64,000 bases of DNA from Paenibacillus thermotolerans (GCF_028745515.1 NZ_JAQZSG010000002.1:183321-247320); one strand, 5' to 3'; positions 24,190 to 32,674 are shown, numbered from the stretch's first letter. The notes: generated from the sequence alone by a model not told the origin. Made by a program: numbers and translations.

Positions 24190-25097
24190 AAATGGAACGT
24201 CAGCTGCTCAGGCGCGGCTACCGTCTCCGCTTTGCGGGACATATCCCATTCGGATACGCCGTAACGTTCGAAATACACTTGAACGATTTTCGTTACCGAT
24301 TGTTTATATTCCCGAGAGACGTATGCGGACCGTTCATACAGCCGCGCCAGCTTGGCCGACAGGTGAGGGTATCGTTCGCCGATGCATTTGAAAAACCAGC
24401 ATTTCACCTCCGGCGTGCTGAGGCGAAGGAAGGACGGCATAATATAAGCCGCTCCCGCTTGAGCGGCGCTGCGAATAACGTTCTCCAAGTCGTCCTCGGC
24501 ATCCGTCAAATACGGAACGATCGGCGCGAGAAAGACGGAGGTGCGTATACCGGCCTCGTTCAGCTGGCGCACCGTATCGATGCGCTTCGCGGGCGACGGG
24601 GTGGACGGCTCAAGATTGCGCCATACGCCGTTATCCAGCGTGTTGACGCTAATATTGACCGACACGCTGTTCATCCTCTTCAGCAGGTCAACATCCCGCA
24701 ATATGAGGGGCGATCGCGTCGTAATGGTTACATCGGCCTTGTATTTGGCGAGCACCTCCAAGCACGATCTCGTCAACCCGGCTTTCCCTTCCGTCTGCTG
24801 GTAAGGGTCCGTAGCCGTGCCGATGGCGATGCTTCCGTTTAAAGAACGGCGTCCGCCTAGAGTCATCTTGGCCAGCTGATCGTTCAATGCTTGCGCGGCG
24901 TTCGACTTCATATATATCGTATTTTGAAACGTGTCGTCTGCGGCCTCACCCAAAAAAGTATGAGTGGAGCGGGCGTAACAGAAGCTGCATCCGTGCTGGC
25001 AGCCTCGGTATGGGTTCAGCGACCATTCAAAGGGCATGGACGGGGCGGTGACGCGGCTCAGTAAATTTTTCGCTTGCAAAGTCTCATAGCGTACCAT
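24186..25097 (-). CDS. SPL-family radical SAM protein
   Basis: A 303-residue radical SAM enzyme of the spore-photoproduct-lyase-like (PA0069/Rv2578c) group. The cluster motif GCQHGCSFCYAR supplies CxxxCxxC, preceded by FEWSLNPYRGC; the SAM-binding strand IGTATDPYQQTE and TITTRSPLILRDVD follow. These proteins are annotated as DNA-repair-like but mostly uncharacterised. Start at 25097 behind GGATGG; GTG at 25103 is too close to that site. A GAAC-N4-GTTC palindrome lies 30 bp upstream (25126-25137). Confidence 0.88.
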   Translation of the reverse strand: MVRYETLQAKNLLSRVTAPSMPFEWSLNPYRGCQHGCSFCYARSTHTFLGEAADDTFQNTIYMKSNAAQALNDQLAKMTLGGRRSLNGSIAIGTATDPYQQTEGKAGLTRSCLEVLAKYKADVTITTRSPLILRDVDLLKRMNSVSVNISVNTLDNGVWRNLEPSTPSPAKRIDTVRQLNEAGIRTSVFLAPIVPYLTDAEDDLENVIRSAAQAGAAYIMPSFLRLSTPEVKCWFFKCIGERYPHLSAKLARLYERSAYVSREYKQSVTKIVQVYFERYGVSEWDMSRKAETVAAPEQLTFHF

Positions 25098-25147
25098 TTT
25101 CACACCATCCGCTTCTTTAGAATAAGAACATCAGTTCCTATTTTACC

Positions 25148-25582
25148 CTAGTCTTGATCTAAAGTCCATTTGGAATAATCTGTGGACAATTCCTTCGTCT
25201 TCTTCACTTTAATGATCAAATGATTGCCTTTACCGAACACTTTCGCTTCCCGGTTGAATGCGGATTCGATCGCTTTTTTCTTTTCCTCGAATTGCGAGAT
25301 CGTCATTCCGGGGCGCAGCTTGTAATGAAATTCCAGAAACACATCGTCTTTCCGGTTGGACAAGGAGAGGAGCAGAGGGAATTTCTTTTCGTGCTTCGGC
25401 TTGACGTAAAGATTGGTATTTTCAAATACTTGCTTCATAATTCGCTGATACTTGAACCACCAATGGTTGAAAATATAAAACGTGACAATCGTAATAAAAG
25501 CCGCAAACAGAAAAATACGTGTTTTATTCACGGAAATCCAAATAAGCCAATTGTCCATCGACGGAAACAGCGATTCGATCAT
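25148..25582 (-). CDS. Hypothetical membrane protein (144 aa)
   Basis: A 144-residue protein with one transmembrane helix (about residues 20-38, TRIFLFAAFITIVTFYIF) and a cytoplasmic alpha/beta domain ending in a basic KVKKTKEL patch. The LRPGMTISQFEEKKKAIESAF..V.GKGNHLIIKV stretch loosely recalls the domain ahead of the motor in FtsK-like coupling ATPases of conjugative elements, but no ATPase is present and the likeness is weak. Start is approximate (25582 or 25594). Confidence 0.55.
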   Translation of the reverse strand: MIESLFPSMDNWLIWISVNKTRIFLFAAFITIVTFYIFNHWWFKYQRIMKQVFENTNLYVKPKHEKKFPLLLSLSNRKDDVFLEFHYKLRPGMTISQFEEKKKAIESAFNREAKVFGKGNHLIIKVKKTKELSTDYSKWTLDQD

Positions 25583-25705
25583 AGCGCGGCGCACCCCCGG
25601 GGAATGGTGACTCGTATCACCACCATTGTATCGGGAGCTTGTTCTGATTATGACTGTTTGTTACGATGTAGCATGTAATCTCGAATGAAGGAAAGGGGTT
25701 AAGCG

Positions 25706-26563
25706 ATGAAGCTTAGGGTTGCCGCAGTTCAATATCATTTGCATTCTATCAACAGCTTCGAGGATTTTCGGGCGAGAGTGGAGCATTATGTAAAGACCGC
25801 TCAAGAGTTCGAAACGGAATTTTTGTTGTTCCCGGAGTTTTTTACGACACAGCTTCTGTCGATTCCGACGTCTGACGGTAAGGCAGCCGGCATCGAGGAG
25901 CTTCCTAAATATACGGAAGCGTATCTGGCTTTGTTCCGCGAGCTGGCGGGCGAGACCGGCATGCACATCATTGCCGGCACGCATGTGATCGAGCGGGGAG
26001 GGCGTCTGTACAACGTCGCCCATATGTTTTACCCTGACGGGACGGTCGTCGAGCAGCCTAAGCTGCACATCACGCCTACGGAAGTGAAGGAGTGGCGGAT
26101 GAGTGCGGGCGAAGGGCTGCAAGTATTTCCGACCGCGAAAGGGACCGTAGCGATGCTTACATGCTACGATATCGAGTTCCCGGAGATCGTGCGAATGGCG
26201 AAGGCTAAAGGGGCGGACGTCATCTTCTGCCCGTCCTGCACCGATGATCGCCACGGGTTTTACCGGGTTCGTTATTCGAGCCACGCGCGGACGATCGAGA
26301 ACCAAGTGTATGTCGTAACGACCGGTACGGTCGGCAGCCTCCCCACGGTCGATTTCATGCGTGGGAATTACGGGCAGGCGGCGGTCATTACGCCGAACGA
26401 CGTACCGTTCCCGCCGCGAGGCATTCAAGCGGAGGGCGAGATCAATCAGGACATGATCATCGTAGCCGACCTTGATTTGGCGTTGCTGTACGAAGTGCGG
26501 GAGCGGGGCAGCGTTACGACGTGGCGCGACCGCAGAACCGATTTGTACACGGATTGGACTTAG
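25706..26563 (+). CDS. Carbon-nitrogen hydrolase (nitrilase superfamily)
   Basis: A 285-residue nitrilase-fold amidohydrolase. The Glu-Lys-Cys triad is visible: Glu in LLFPEFF, Lys in VEQPKLHITP and Cys in MLTCYDIEFPE. It would cleave an amide or nitrile in the cytoplasm. Directly followed, 12 bp on, by a GNAT acetyltransferase and then a second GNAT-like gene. In B. subtilis YhcX a GNAT and a nitrilase domain are fused in one protein, so this pair looks like the split version of that enzyme, with gene order reversed. Confidence 0.9.
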   Translation: MKLRVAAVQYHLHSINSFEDFRARVEHYVKTAQEFETEFLLFPEFFTTQLLSIPTSDGKAAGIEELPKYTEAYLALFRELAGETGMHIIAGTHVIERGGRLYNVAHMFYPDGTVVEQPKLHITPTEVKEWRMSAGEGLQVFPTAKGTVAMLTCYDIEFPEIVRMAKAKGADVIFCPSCTDDRHGFYRVRYSSHARTIENQVYVVTTGTVGSLPTVDFMRGNYGQAAVITPNDVPFPPRGIQAEGEINQDMIIVADLDLALLYEVRERGSVTTWRDRRTDLYTDWT

Positions 26564-26575
26564 AGGTACCGGTCG

Positions 26576-27265
26576 ATGAACAGCTTGTATCGATCCGAGT
26601 ACTATGCGTTTCGATGCGGAGCGGAGCGGCCGCTGAAATCGCTGATCCGCACGTATACGGAAGCCGATTTCGACCGGCTGATCGACATTCAGCGGGAATG
26701 CTTTCCGCCGCCGTTTCCGCCCGAGCTGTGGTGGAACCGCGAACAGCTGGCGTCCCACGTGTCGCGATTTCCCGAGGGAGCGTTGTGCGTAGAGGCGGAC
26801 GGGGAGCTTATCGGCTCAATGACGGGTCTGATCGTCGATTGGGAGCCGGGAGATCCTCCCCACAGCTGGGCGGAAATTACCGACGAAGGGTATATTCGTA
26901 ACCATAATCCGCAAGGGAATACGCTGTATATCGTCGATATCAGCGTACGCCCTTCATACCGCTCGTACGGCTTCGGCAAAGCGATGATGCACGCCATGTA
27001 CCATGTTGTCGTGCAAAAGCGGCTCAAGCGGCTGCTTGGCGGGGGGCGCATGTCGGGCTATCATTCGGCGGCCGGCGAGATGAGCGCGGAGCAGTACCTC
27101 AGCGAGGTGTTGGATGGAAAACGGAACGATCCGGTGATTACTTTTCTCATGCGCTGCGGACGAACGCCTGTAGGGATTGCCGAGAACTATTTGGAAGACG
27201 AAGAGTCCCGCAATTATGCGGCATTGATGGAATGGAAAAATCCTTTTATCGAAGGGGACGGGTAG
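26576..27265 (+). CDS. GNAT-family N-acetyltransferase
   Basis: A 229-residue GNAT protein. The acetyl-CoA-binding segment LYIVDISVRPSYRSYGFGKAMMHAMYHVVVQ contains the R/Q-x-x-G-x-G/A-type loop as RSYGFG. An N-terminal RTYTEADFDRLIDIQRECF is typical of the fold. Second gene of the nitrilase operon, 12 bp downstream, and 3 bp from the third gene. By analogy to YhcX it likely acts on the same metabolite as the nitrilase; the substrate is unknown. Confidence 0.85.
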   Translation: MNSLYRSEYYAFRCGAERPLKSLIRTYTEADFDRLIDIQRECFPPPFPPELWWNREQLASHVSRFPEGALCVEADGELIGSMTGLIVDWEPGDPPHSWAEITDEGYIRNHNPQGNTLYIVDISVRPSYRSYGFGKAMMHAMYHVVVQKRLKRLLGGGRMSGYHSAAGEMSAEQYLSEVLDGKRNDPVITFLMRCGRTPVGIAENYLEDEESRNYAALMEWKNPFIEGDG

Positions 27266-27268
27266 AGA

Positions 27269-27946
27269 ATGGATTACATTCGTATTCAAAATGTGGAAGA
27301 TCCGTTGTTTAAGCAGATGCATGAGTTGATGGGGAGCATTTTTCCTCCGGAAGAGGTATTGGAGTTTTCCGCATGGGCGGAGCCGCTGAAAGACGAAGGG
27401 CTGCGCGTGTATGTTGCGGTGCAGGACGGAAAGGTGGTCGGAGCGACGGAGTATCGCTACTATCCGGACATGCGGGTAGCGATGACCGATTTCACGATTA
27501 TCGGCAAGGACGGACTCGGAATCGGACCGTTCCTGGCAAGACATCGGGCGCGCGATTTGGCAGAGTGGGTTAGCCGGACGGAAGGCCCGATGCTGGGGAT
27601 GTTCGCTGAGATTTACAGACCGGGCGAAGCGGCGGACCTTAACTTTGGCGGCGTTGCTTCCATGAACCCGTACGTTCGAAGAGAAGTGCTTTCGCACCTT
27701 GGTTACAAGCGGCTGGATATGGATTATGTGCACCCGTCTTGGCAGCAGGACGGCGAGGCGGTCGGAGGGCTTGACCTCGGATTTCTTCCTGCCGATGAGG
27801 AAAGGGCATCGGTCCCTGCTTCTCTTGTGGTTCAGTTCTTAAAGACGTATTATGCCGCGCTTGAGCCGAAGCCACGGCAATGGATGGACATGGTGGACCG
27901 ACTTGAGTCCCAGGCTCAAAGCGATATCGCCTTATTGCCGCTATAA
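27269..27946 (+). CDS. GNAT-like protein, third gene of nitrilase operon
   Basis: A 225-residue protein with a GNAT-like core (VYVAVQDGKVVGATEYRYYPDMRVAMTDFTIIGKDGLGIGPFLARHRARDLAEWV) in which a GLGIGPFLAR loop stands where acetyl-CoA would bind. Starts 3 bp after the upstream stop, so translational coupling is likely. Function unknown; its position argues for a role in the same pathway. Confidence 0.7.
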   Translation: MDYIRIQNVEDPLFKQMHELMGSIFPPEEVLEFSAWAEPLKDEGLRVYVAVQDGKVVGATEYRYYPDMRVAMTDFTIIGKDGLGIGPFLARHRARDLAEWVSRTEGPMLGMFAEIYRPGEAADLNFGGVASMNPYVRREVLSHLGYKRLDMDYVHPSWQQDGEAVGGLDLGFLPADEERASVPASLVVQFLKTYYAALEPKPRQWMDMVDRLESQAQSDIALLPL

Positions 27947-28020
27947 GGGCATTTGAAACCGTTTTGGCGATATTTGCGTAAGAAGAGGAGATGTCATCTT
28001 CTACGTTGGGAGCTGGGGAA

Positions 28021-28800
28021 ATGTCGTTCTTTAATCGAATGCTGGCTAGTATCGGGATCGGGGCCGCTCAGGTGGATACCCTTCTTGATAAGCAGCGGTA
28101 TGCGATCGGGGAAGAGGTCCGCGGGATTGTCAAGCTGCGCGGCGGTAATGTCGACCAGCATATTAACACGATTTATATATCGGTAATGACGCAATACGCG
28201 AAAGAAATCGATGACCGGAAAGTGTACAATACCGGAGAAGTCGGGCGGTTTCTCGTTACCGATCCGTTTACGCTCGCTGCAGGAGAGGTCAAGGAAATCC
28301 CATTCTCCTTCCTGCTTCCGTCCGGTACGCCGCTGTCCGTAGGCCGCACTCCGATATGGCTCAAGACCGGTCTCGATATTTCGAGCTCGGTCGATCCGAC
28401 GGACGATGACCGGATCGAGGTTTCTCCGAGCGCGGAGATGAGAACGGTATTGGACGCGGTGTCCGAGCTCGGTTTTCAGCTGCGTAAGGCGGACTGCGAG
28501 TATGCGCCGCGTCTCGGATACGGAGCGTTTGCCCAGGAGCTCGAGTATTACCCGGTGTCGGGACCGTTCCGCGGCAAGCTGGACGAGCTTGAGGTGATTT
28601 TCGTACCGAACCGTTCGGGCGGGCCGCTGGAGGTGCTACTGCAGATCGACCGCCGTGTGCGCGGGCTGGCGAGCCTGTTCTCGGAGGCTATGGATTTGGA
28701 CGAATCGTTCGTTCGCGTTCGTCTTGATGCCGCTCTTCTCTCGGGCGGTGCCCGTGCGGTTGCCGGTGAGCTGGAGTCCGTAATACGCCGGTACGCTTAA
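28021..28800 (+). CDS. spo0M: Sporulation-control protein Spo0M
   Basis: A 259-residue arrestin-like protein matching Spo0M in length (B. subtilis 258) and opening (MSFFNRMLASIGIGAAQVDTLLD). The first half is an arrestin-type beta-sandwich (GEEVRGIVKLRGGNVDQHINTIYISVMT..), with the typical FLLPSGTPLS segment. Spo0M affects Spo0A-dependent entry into sporulation and the cytoskeleton. Start at 28021 behind GGGAG; the earlier ATG at 27991 abuts its own AGGAG. Confidence 0.93.
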   Translation: MSFFNRMLASIGIGAAQVDTLLDKQRYAIGEEVRGIVKLRGGNVDQHINTIYISVMTQYAKEIDDRKVYNTGEVGRFLVTDPFTLAAGEVKEIPFSFLLPSGTPLSVGRTPIWLKTGLDISSSVDPTDDDRIEVSPSAEMRTVLDAVSELGFQLRKADCEYAPRLGYGAFAQELEYYPVSGPFRGKLDELEVIFVPNRSGGPLEVLLQIDRRVRGLASLFSEAMDLDESFVRVRLDAALLSGGARAVAGELESVIRRYA

Positions 28801-28814
28801 CCTTCCAACGATGG

Positions 28815-28851
28815 ATGTCCCTCGGGTCTTTGGACTCGGGGGATATTTTTT
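28815..28851 (+). terminator. Rho-independent terminator after spo0M
   Basis: GTCCCTCGGGTC / GACTCGGGGGAT stem followed by six T. Confidence 0.85.
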
Positions 28852-28907
28852 ATTTATGGGTTTGAGTGAAGACACGGGCGTGTTGGGGGGACTATCGTGC
28901 TCGAGGT

Positions 28908-28940
28908 CCCTTTTGACCGCTATCCCCTTTACTCAGAAAC
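28908..28940 (-). repeat. Dispersed motif family B, copy 2
   Basis: Minus strand: TTTCTGAGTAAAGGGGATAG then CGGTCAAAAGGG. Left border of the hexamer minisatellite. Confidence 0.8.
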
Positions 28941-29020
28941 GAAGATGCGTCATCCAAATATGACTGATTATACTCATATGTTTTTCGTCGTTCTAGTTTG
29001 TTGGTTCCGAGAAGGGGAAA

Positions 29021-29264
29021 GAGTAGGGGTTGGGGTTGGAGTTGGAGTTGGAGTTGGGGTTGGGGTTGAAGTTAGGGATTGGGATTAGAGTTATGGATTA
29101 GGTTTAGAGTTAGGGATTGGGGTTGGAGTATGAGTTAGGGGTTGGGGTTGAAGTGGGAGTTGGAGTATGGGTTGAAGTATGAGTATGAGTATGAGTATGA
29201 GTATGAGTATGAGTATGAGTATGAGTATGAGTATGAGTATGAGTATGAGTATGAGTATGAGTAT
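29021..29264. repeat. Hexamer minisatellite (GGGGTT/GGAGTT tract, then 14 x GAGTAT)
   Basis: From 29021 to about 29180 the plus strand is a degenerate run of 6-mers such as GGGGTT, GGAGTT and TTAGGG; 29181-29264 is exactly 14 head-to-tail copies of GAGTAT. The G-rich part could fold as a quadruplex. The 28801-29433 gap holds this array, its two flanking B motifs and the spo0M terminator, and no credible gene; short open frames here are low-complexity artefacts. Confidence 0.95.
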
Positions 29265-29275
29265 GCTTTAGCAAG

Positions 29276-29306
29276 CCCTTTTGACCGCTATCCCATTGGC
29301 TCAGCT
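29276..29306 (-). repeat. Dispersed motif family B, copy 3
   Basis: Minus strand: AGCTGAGCCAATGGGATAGC then GGTCAAAAGGG. Right border of the hexamer array, same orientation as copy 2. Confidence 0.8.
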
Positions 29307-29433
29307 TTATAGAATTTGCTTTTTTGAAGGCGTATTGCGATCGGGCAGTTGTATTTTAGGGTATGAAAAAGTATCGTCACTTTCCCAATCCATCTCGGGA
29401 CAGTGCCGGTAAAACCAATAGCAAGGGGGAGGG

Positions 29434-30279
29434 TTATTGACGGGATCGGGAAGGGGCGGACAAGCAGACCTCCGAAAGCGAGTCTAGGGCGTTAGCGGCT
29501 GTCTGAAGGGAAAGATTGATCCGGTAACAAAACTCATCCATATAAAACTGCAAGTATTTAGCCCCGATGCCATGGAAAGTTCGATTTAACCAAGTTCTAG
29601 CTTCTTTGATCAGTTGGGGGAGCAAGTTCTCTTCATGGATCCGAAATCGCTTGAGAATCATGGTGTCGTAGTTTCCTTGTACAACATGATCTTCCACGAA
29701 AGCCTTCTCTCCTGAGCGGTCCATATGTTTTCCATACATATGCTCTTTGGAAACTTGCTTGATTTTGACATAAGTCGGTTCGCCGTTTGCCCGGAATGCT
29801 GCACCGACCATAACGGGATGCTCCGAGGGATGCGCGACGAACGGTTGATGCAAGTAGTCGCGCCCATAGAAAGATAGGCCCGCCCTAACTTTGCCGGAGA
29901 GAAGTTCCCGATGGTCAAATTGCGAGATGGCATGCCGAATTTTCTTGAGCATAGCCCAAGCCGTTTTATAGGTAACCTGAATTACTTTGGCCAGCTGCAC
30001 GGCATTAATGCTGTTCTCTTGAGTAAGAAATTGCAAAGCGGCCGCCCATTTCGCCAGCGGGGTGCGGCTTCCTTCCATGACGGTGCCCGCTGTAAGCGAG
30101 GTTTGATGGCGGCAAGACCGGCATTGAAACAGAGGCAGTCTCCGGGTATGGAAAACATAAGCTCGGTTGTACCCGCAATTCCGACAGTTAAAGCCTTTCG
30201 GCCATCTTATACCAATAAAATAAGCGATCCAACGATTTTCCGTAAGGCGAGCTCCGCCATCAATAGAAACCATCGTCAT
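29434..30279 (-). CDS. IS1595-like transposase homologue, apparently catalytically degenerate
   Basis: A 281-residue intact frame. Residues 20-60 are the IS1595 zinc ribbon (CRNCGYNRAYVFHTRR..CRSCRHQTSLTAGTVM), followed by the helical LAKVIQVTYKTAWAMLKKIRHAI, and near the end YLQFYMDEFCYRIN matches the family's C-terminal signature. But the block where VDETYVGG should supply the first catalytic residue reads VRAGLSFYGRD, and the E-containing NxIE.FWS segment is not seen. So DDE chemistry is doubtful. AAGGAG lies 6 nt before the ATG at 30279 and a strong LexA-box promoter lies upstream. No terminal inverted repeats were found. Confidence 0.75.
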   Translation of the reverse strand: MTMVSIDGGARLTENRWIAYFIGIRWPKGFNCRNCGYNRAYVFHTRRLPLFQCRSCRHQTSLTAGTVMEGSRTPLAKWAAALQFLTQENSINAVQLAKVIQVTYKTAWAMLKKIRHAISQFDHRELLSGKVRAGLSFYGRDYLHQPFVAHPSEHPVMVGAAFRANGEPTYVKIKQVSKEHMYGKHMDRSGEKAFVEDHVVQGNYDTMILKRFRIHEENLLPQLIKEARTWLNRTFHGIGAKYLQFYMDEFCYRINLSLQTAANALDSLSEVCLSAPSRSRQ

Positions 30280-30312
30280 CGACAACTCCTTCCGGGCAAT
30301 ACTTGTAATCAA

Positions 30313-30341
30313 ATTATACCAAACAAATGTTCGTATGTAAA
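30313..30341 (-). promoter_or_regulatory. Sigma-A promoter with LexA (SOS) box in the spacer
   Basis: Minus strand TTTACA (30341-30336), 17-bp spacer, TATAAT (30318-30313). The spacer contains CGAACATTTGTTTG (30333-30320), a full match to CGAAC-N4-GTTYG as in B. subtilis lexA and dinC. It is 34 bp upstream of the IS1595-like gene. Confidence 0.85.
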
Positions 30342-30409
30342 CTCATTTAAACCAAATTATGGGGTATATTCGGAGGTGCGCCACAATTGGGAATAGGTTA
30401 TTCAATAAG

Positions 30410-30720
30410 AAAGAAAGGGAAACAAAGTTACGGGTCGGATAAGATAGGGGAACAAAGTCGCGGAACGGAAGAGAAAAGGGAAACAAGGTCGCGGAACGGA
30501 AGAGAAAAGGGAAACAAGGTCACGGATCGGAGGAGAGAAGGGTAGAAGATCGCGGATTGGAAAAGGGAAGAGGAACAAGGTTGCGGAACGGAAGAGAAAA
30601 TGGAAACAAGGTCGCGGAACGGAAGTGAAAAGGGAAACAAGGTCAAGGATCGGAGGAGAGAAGGGTAGCAAGATCGCGGATTGGAAAAGGGAAGAGGAAC
30701 AAGGTTGCGAAACGTTGGAA
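30410..30720. repeat. ~30-bp minisatellite with higher-order duplication
   Basis: About ten head-to-tail units of 29-33 bp with core GGAAACAAGGTCGCGGAACG and purine-rich tails. A block of four different units (about 123 bp) is itself duplicated. Units differ by a few bases, and no unique spacers separate them, so it is not CRISPR. The plus strand is strongly purine-rich. Open frames on the minus strand over it are artefacts of the period. Confidence 0.9.
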
Positions 30721-30756
30721 GGAGTAAGGGGAATCGAAAAGCAAATCGATGAAAGT

Positions 30757-30790
30757 GTTTCTGAACGAAGGGGATAGCGGTCAAAAGGGA
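30757..30790 (+). repeat. Dispersed motif family B, copy 4
   Basis: GTTTCTGAACGAAGGGGATA then GCGGTCAAAAGGGA; borders the ~30-bp minisatellite, inverted relative to copies 2 and 3. The stretch from here to 30928 holds no credible gene. Confidence 0.8.
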
Positions 30791-30928
30791 GTGCGCGCAA
30801 GAGAGAGAGAGGTGACGGGGCCGGCAAGACAGGCAAAACTGGAAAAACAGAGCGGACAAGCGTGCGCAATCTCCGCCGGCATTCCCAAAAGAGAATGCCG
30901 GCAAAGAACGCAAGGGCTTCATAAACGA

Positions 30929-32674
30929 TCAAGTCGAAGGTACCGACGAGGCCGTTTCATGTTGAGCATGATACAACCGATAGTAGGCGCCGCGGAGAGC
31001 TAGAAGCTCCTCATGAGTGCCCTCCTCCTCGATGCCTCTTGCCGTAAGCACGATAATCCGTTTAGCATGACGTATGGTGGCAAGACGATGGGCGATCACG
31101 AACGTTGTGCGTCCTTTCGCGTGCCGCTCGATCGACGCCTGCACGATGGCTTCGCTCTCGTTATCGAGCGAGGACGTCGCTTCGTCGAGGATCAGCACCG
31201 GCGGATTTTTCAAAAACATGCGCGCGATCGACAAACGCTGCTTTTGCCCGCCGGACAGCTTCGCCCCGCGCTCGCCGATGTAAGTGTCGTAACCGTCAGG
31301 GAGCGACATAATGAAATCATGCGCATTCGCCGCCTGCGCCGCCTCCACGATTTCATCGAATGAGGCGTCCAGCCGCCCGTATGCGATGTTTTCACGGACG
31401 GTCCCCGAGAACAGGAATACGTCCTGCTGAACGACGCCGATATGCCGGCGAAGCGACTGCAGCGTAAACTCGCGAATGTCTCTGTCGTCCACACGGATCG
31501 CTCCGTCCTCAATCTCATAGTATCGGGGGATGAGGGAGCAGAGCGTCGATTTCCCCGCGCCCGAAGGGCCGACAACGGCTACCGTCTCGCCGGGAAGGAC
31601 GGACAGCGATATATTTTGCAGGACGGCGTCCGCATTCTCCGAATACCGGAACGATACCCGGTCGAATTCGATGGCCCCGGTAACGCCGTTCAGCGACACC
31701 GCGTTCGGGCGATCGACGATGTCCGGCGGCGTTTCCAGCAGCTCGATAAAACGGCGGAAGCCGGTCATGCCGCGCTGGTACTGCTCCATAAAGCGCTGCA
31801 GCGTCTGGAGCGGCTGGGTCAGCAGCGAAATATACAGCAAATACGCGACAAGATCGCCCATCGTAATCTCCGACATCGTAATAAATACGCCGCCAGCCAC
31901 AATCGTGATTAGTGTCGCGGCATTCGTCAAGAACGTCACGCCTGCATCAAAGCCGCCGATATGCCGGATATATCCGGTCCAAGCGGTTTGCCACCTTTGG
32001 TTGCCTTGCTCGAATTTCTGCGTTTCGTGCTCCTCGTTGGCAAACGACTGAACAACCTTCATACCCGAAATGTTATCTTCCAAATGGGCAGTCACATCCG
32101 CGAGAGATTCGTTGATTTTAACGACCGATTTCGACATCATTCCGCTGTAGGCCCGCATGAACCAAAAGATAAAAGGAACAAGCCCGAACACGACGAGCGT
32201 CAGTTTCCAGTTAATGATGCACAGCAAAGCGAATGCCCCGACAATCCGTACTGCCGACAACAAGAAATCTTCCGGCGCGTGATGCGCGATTTCCGGGATC
32301 TCCTCAATGTCCCTCATGACGCGAGAAATAATGTGCCCTTTCTTCGTATTATCATAGAACGAGTAAGAGAGCTTCTGCAGGTGGGCGAATATTTGCCTGC
32401 GCATCGTCATCTCCATCCGGATGGCGATGACATGACCGTAATAACCGACAATGTAGGTGCAGACGGTAATTCCGAGATAAATTGCGAGCAGTTCACCGCC
32501 GAACCATAGAACGCTTTCCAATGTTGCATTTACAATCCCGTTATTAAGGAAATCCCGAATGAGAAAAGGCACCGCGAGCCCCAGCACGGTGACCATTAGT
32601 GCCGCAAATAAATCGAGCGACAGCAAAGCGATATGAGGCCTATAGTAAGCAACAAATTTACGAATCAAAATCAA
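30929..32674 (-). CDS. ABC exporter, fused permease-ATPase (MDR type)
   Basis: A 581-residue half-transporter: six membrane helices (residues 1-310) with the substrate-exporter fold, then the ATPase with Walker A VGPSGAGKST (about 366-374), Q-loop VVQQDVFLFSGTV, signature LSGGQKQR, Walker B LILDEATSSLD and H-loop VIAHRL. It should dimerise to pump out a drug, lipid or peptide. TTG start behind GGAG with 11-nt gap. Expression appears controlled by an attenuating leader with a 7-codon ORF and terminator, which favours antibiotic induction; substrate unknown. Confidence 0.92.
   Translation of the reverse strand: MILIRKFVAYYRPHIALLSLDLFAALMVTVLGLAVPFLIRDFLNNGIVNATLESVLWFGGELLAIYLGITVCTYIVGYYGHVIAIRMEMTMRRQIFAHLQKLSYSFYDNTKKGHIISRVMRDIEEIPEIAHHAPEDFLLSAVRIVGAFALLCIINWKLTLVVFGLVPFIFWFMRAYSGMMSKSVVKINESLADVTAHLEDNISGMKVVQSFANEEHETQKFEQGNQRWQTAWTGYIRHIGGFDAGVTFLTNAATLITIVAGGVFITMSEITMGDLVAYLLYISLLTQPLQTLQRFMEQYQRGMTGFRRFIELLETPPDIVDRPNAVSLNGVTGAIEFDRVSFRYSENADAVLQNISLSVLPGETVAVVGPSGAGKSTLCSLIPRYYEIEDGAIRVDDRDIREFTLQSLRRHIGVVQQDVFLFSGTVRENIAYGRLDASFDEIVEAAQAANAHDFIMSLPDGYDTYIGERGAKLSGGQKQRLSIARMFLKNPPVLILDEATSSLDNESEAIVQASIERHAKGRTTFVIAHRLATIRHAKRIIVLTARGIEEEGTHEELLALRGAYYRLYHAQHETASSVPST

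Noticed and set aside
25126..25137. GAACATCAGTTC as a LexA box upstream of the SPL-like radical SAM gene
   Set aside because: The GAAC-N4-GTTC core fits but the central bases break the purine-pyrimidine pattern on both strands and no good promoter overlaps it. Kept only as a note in the gene entry.
30410..30720. Possible CRISPR array
   Set aside because: Units of ~30 bp follow each other directly with no unique spacers, and no cas genes are present.
30402..30932. Minus-strand frames with periodic Phe/Ser/Arg-rich repeats
   Set aside because: They are open only because the ~30-bp tandem repeat lacks stops; composition follows the DNA repeat and there is no ribosome site.
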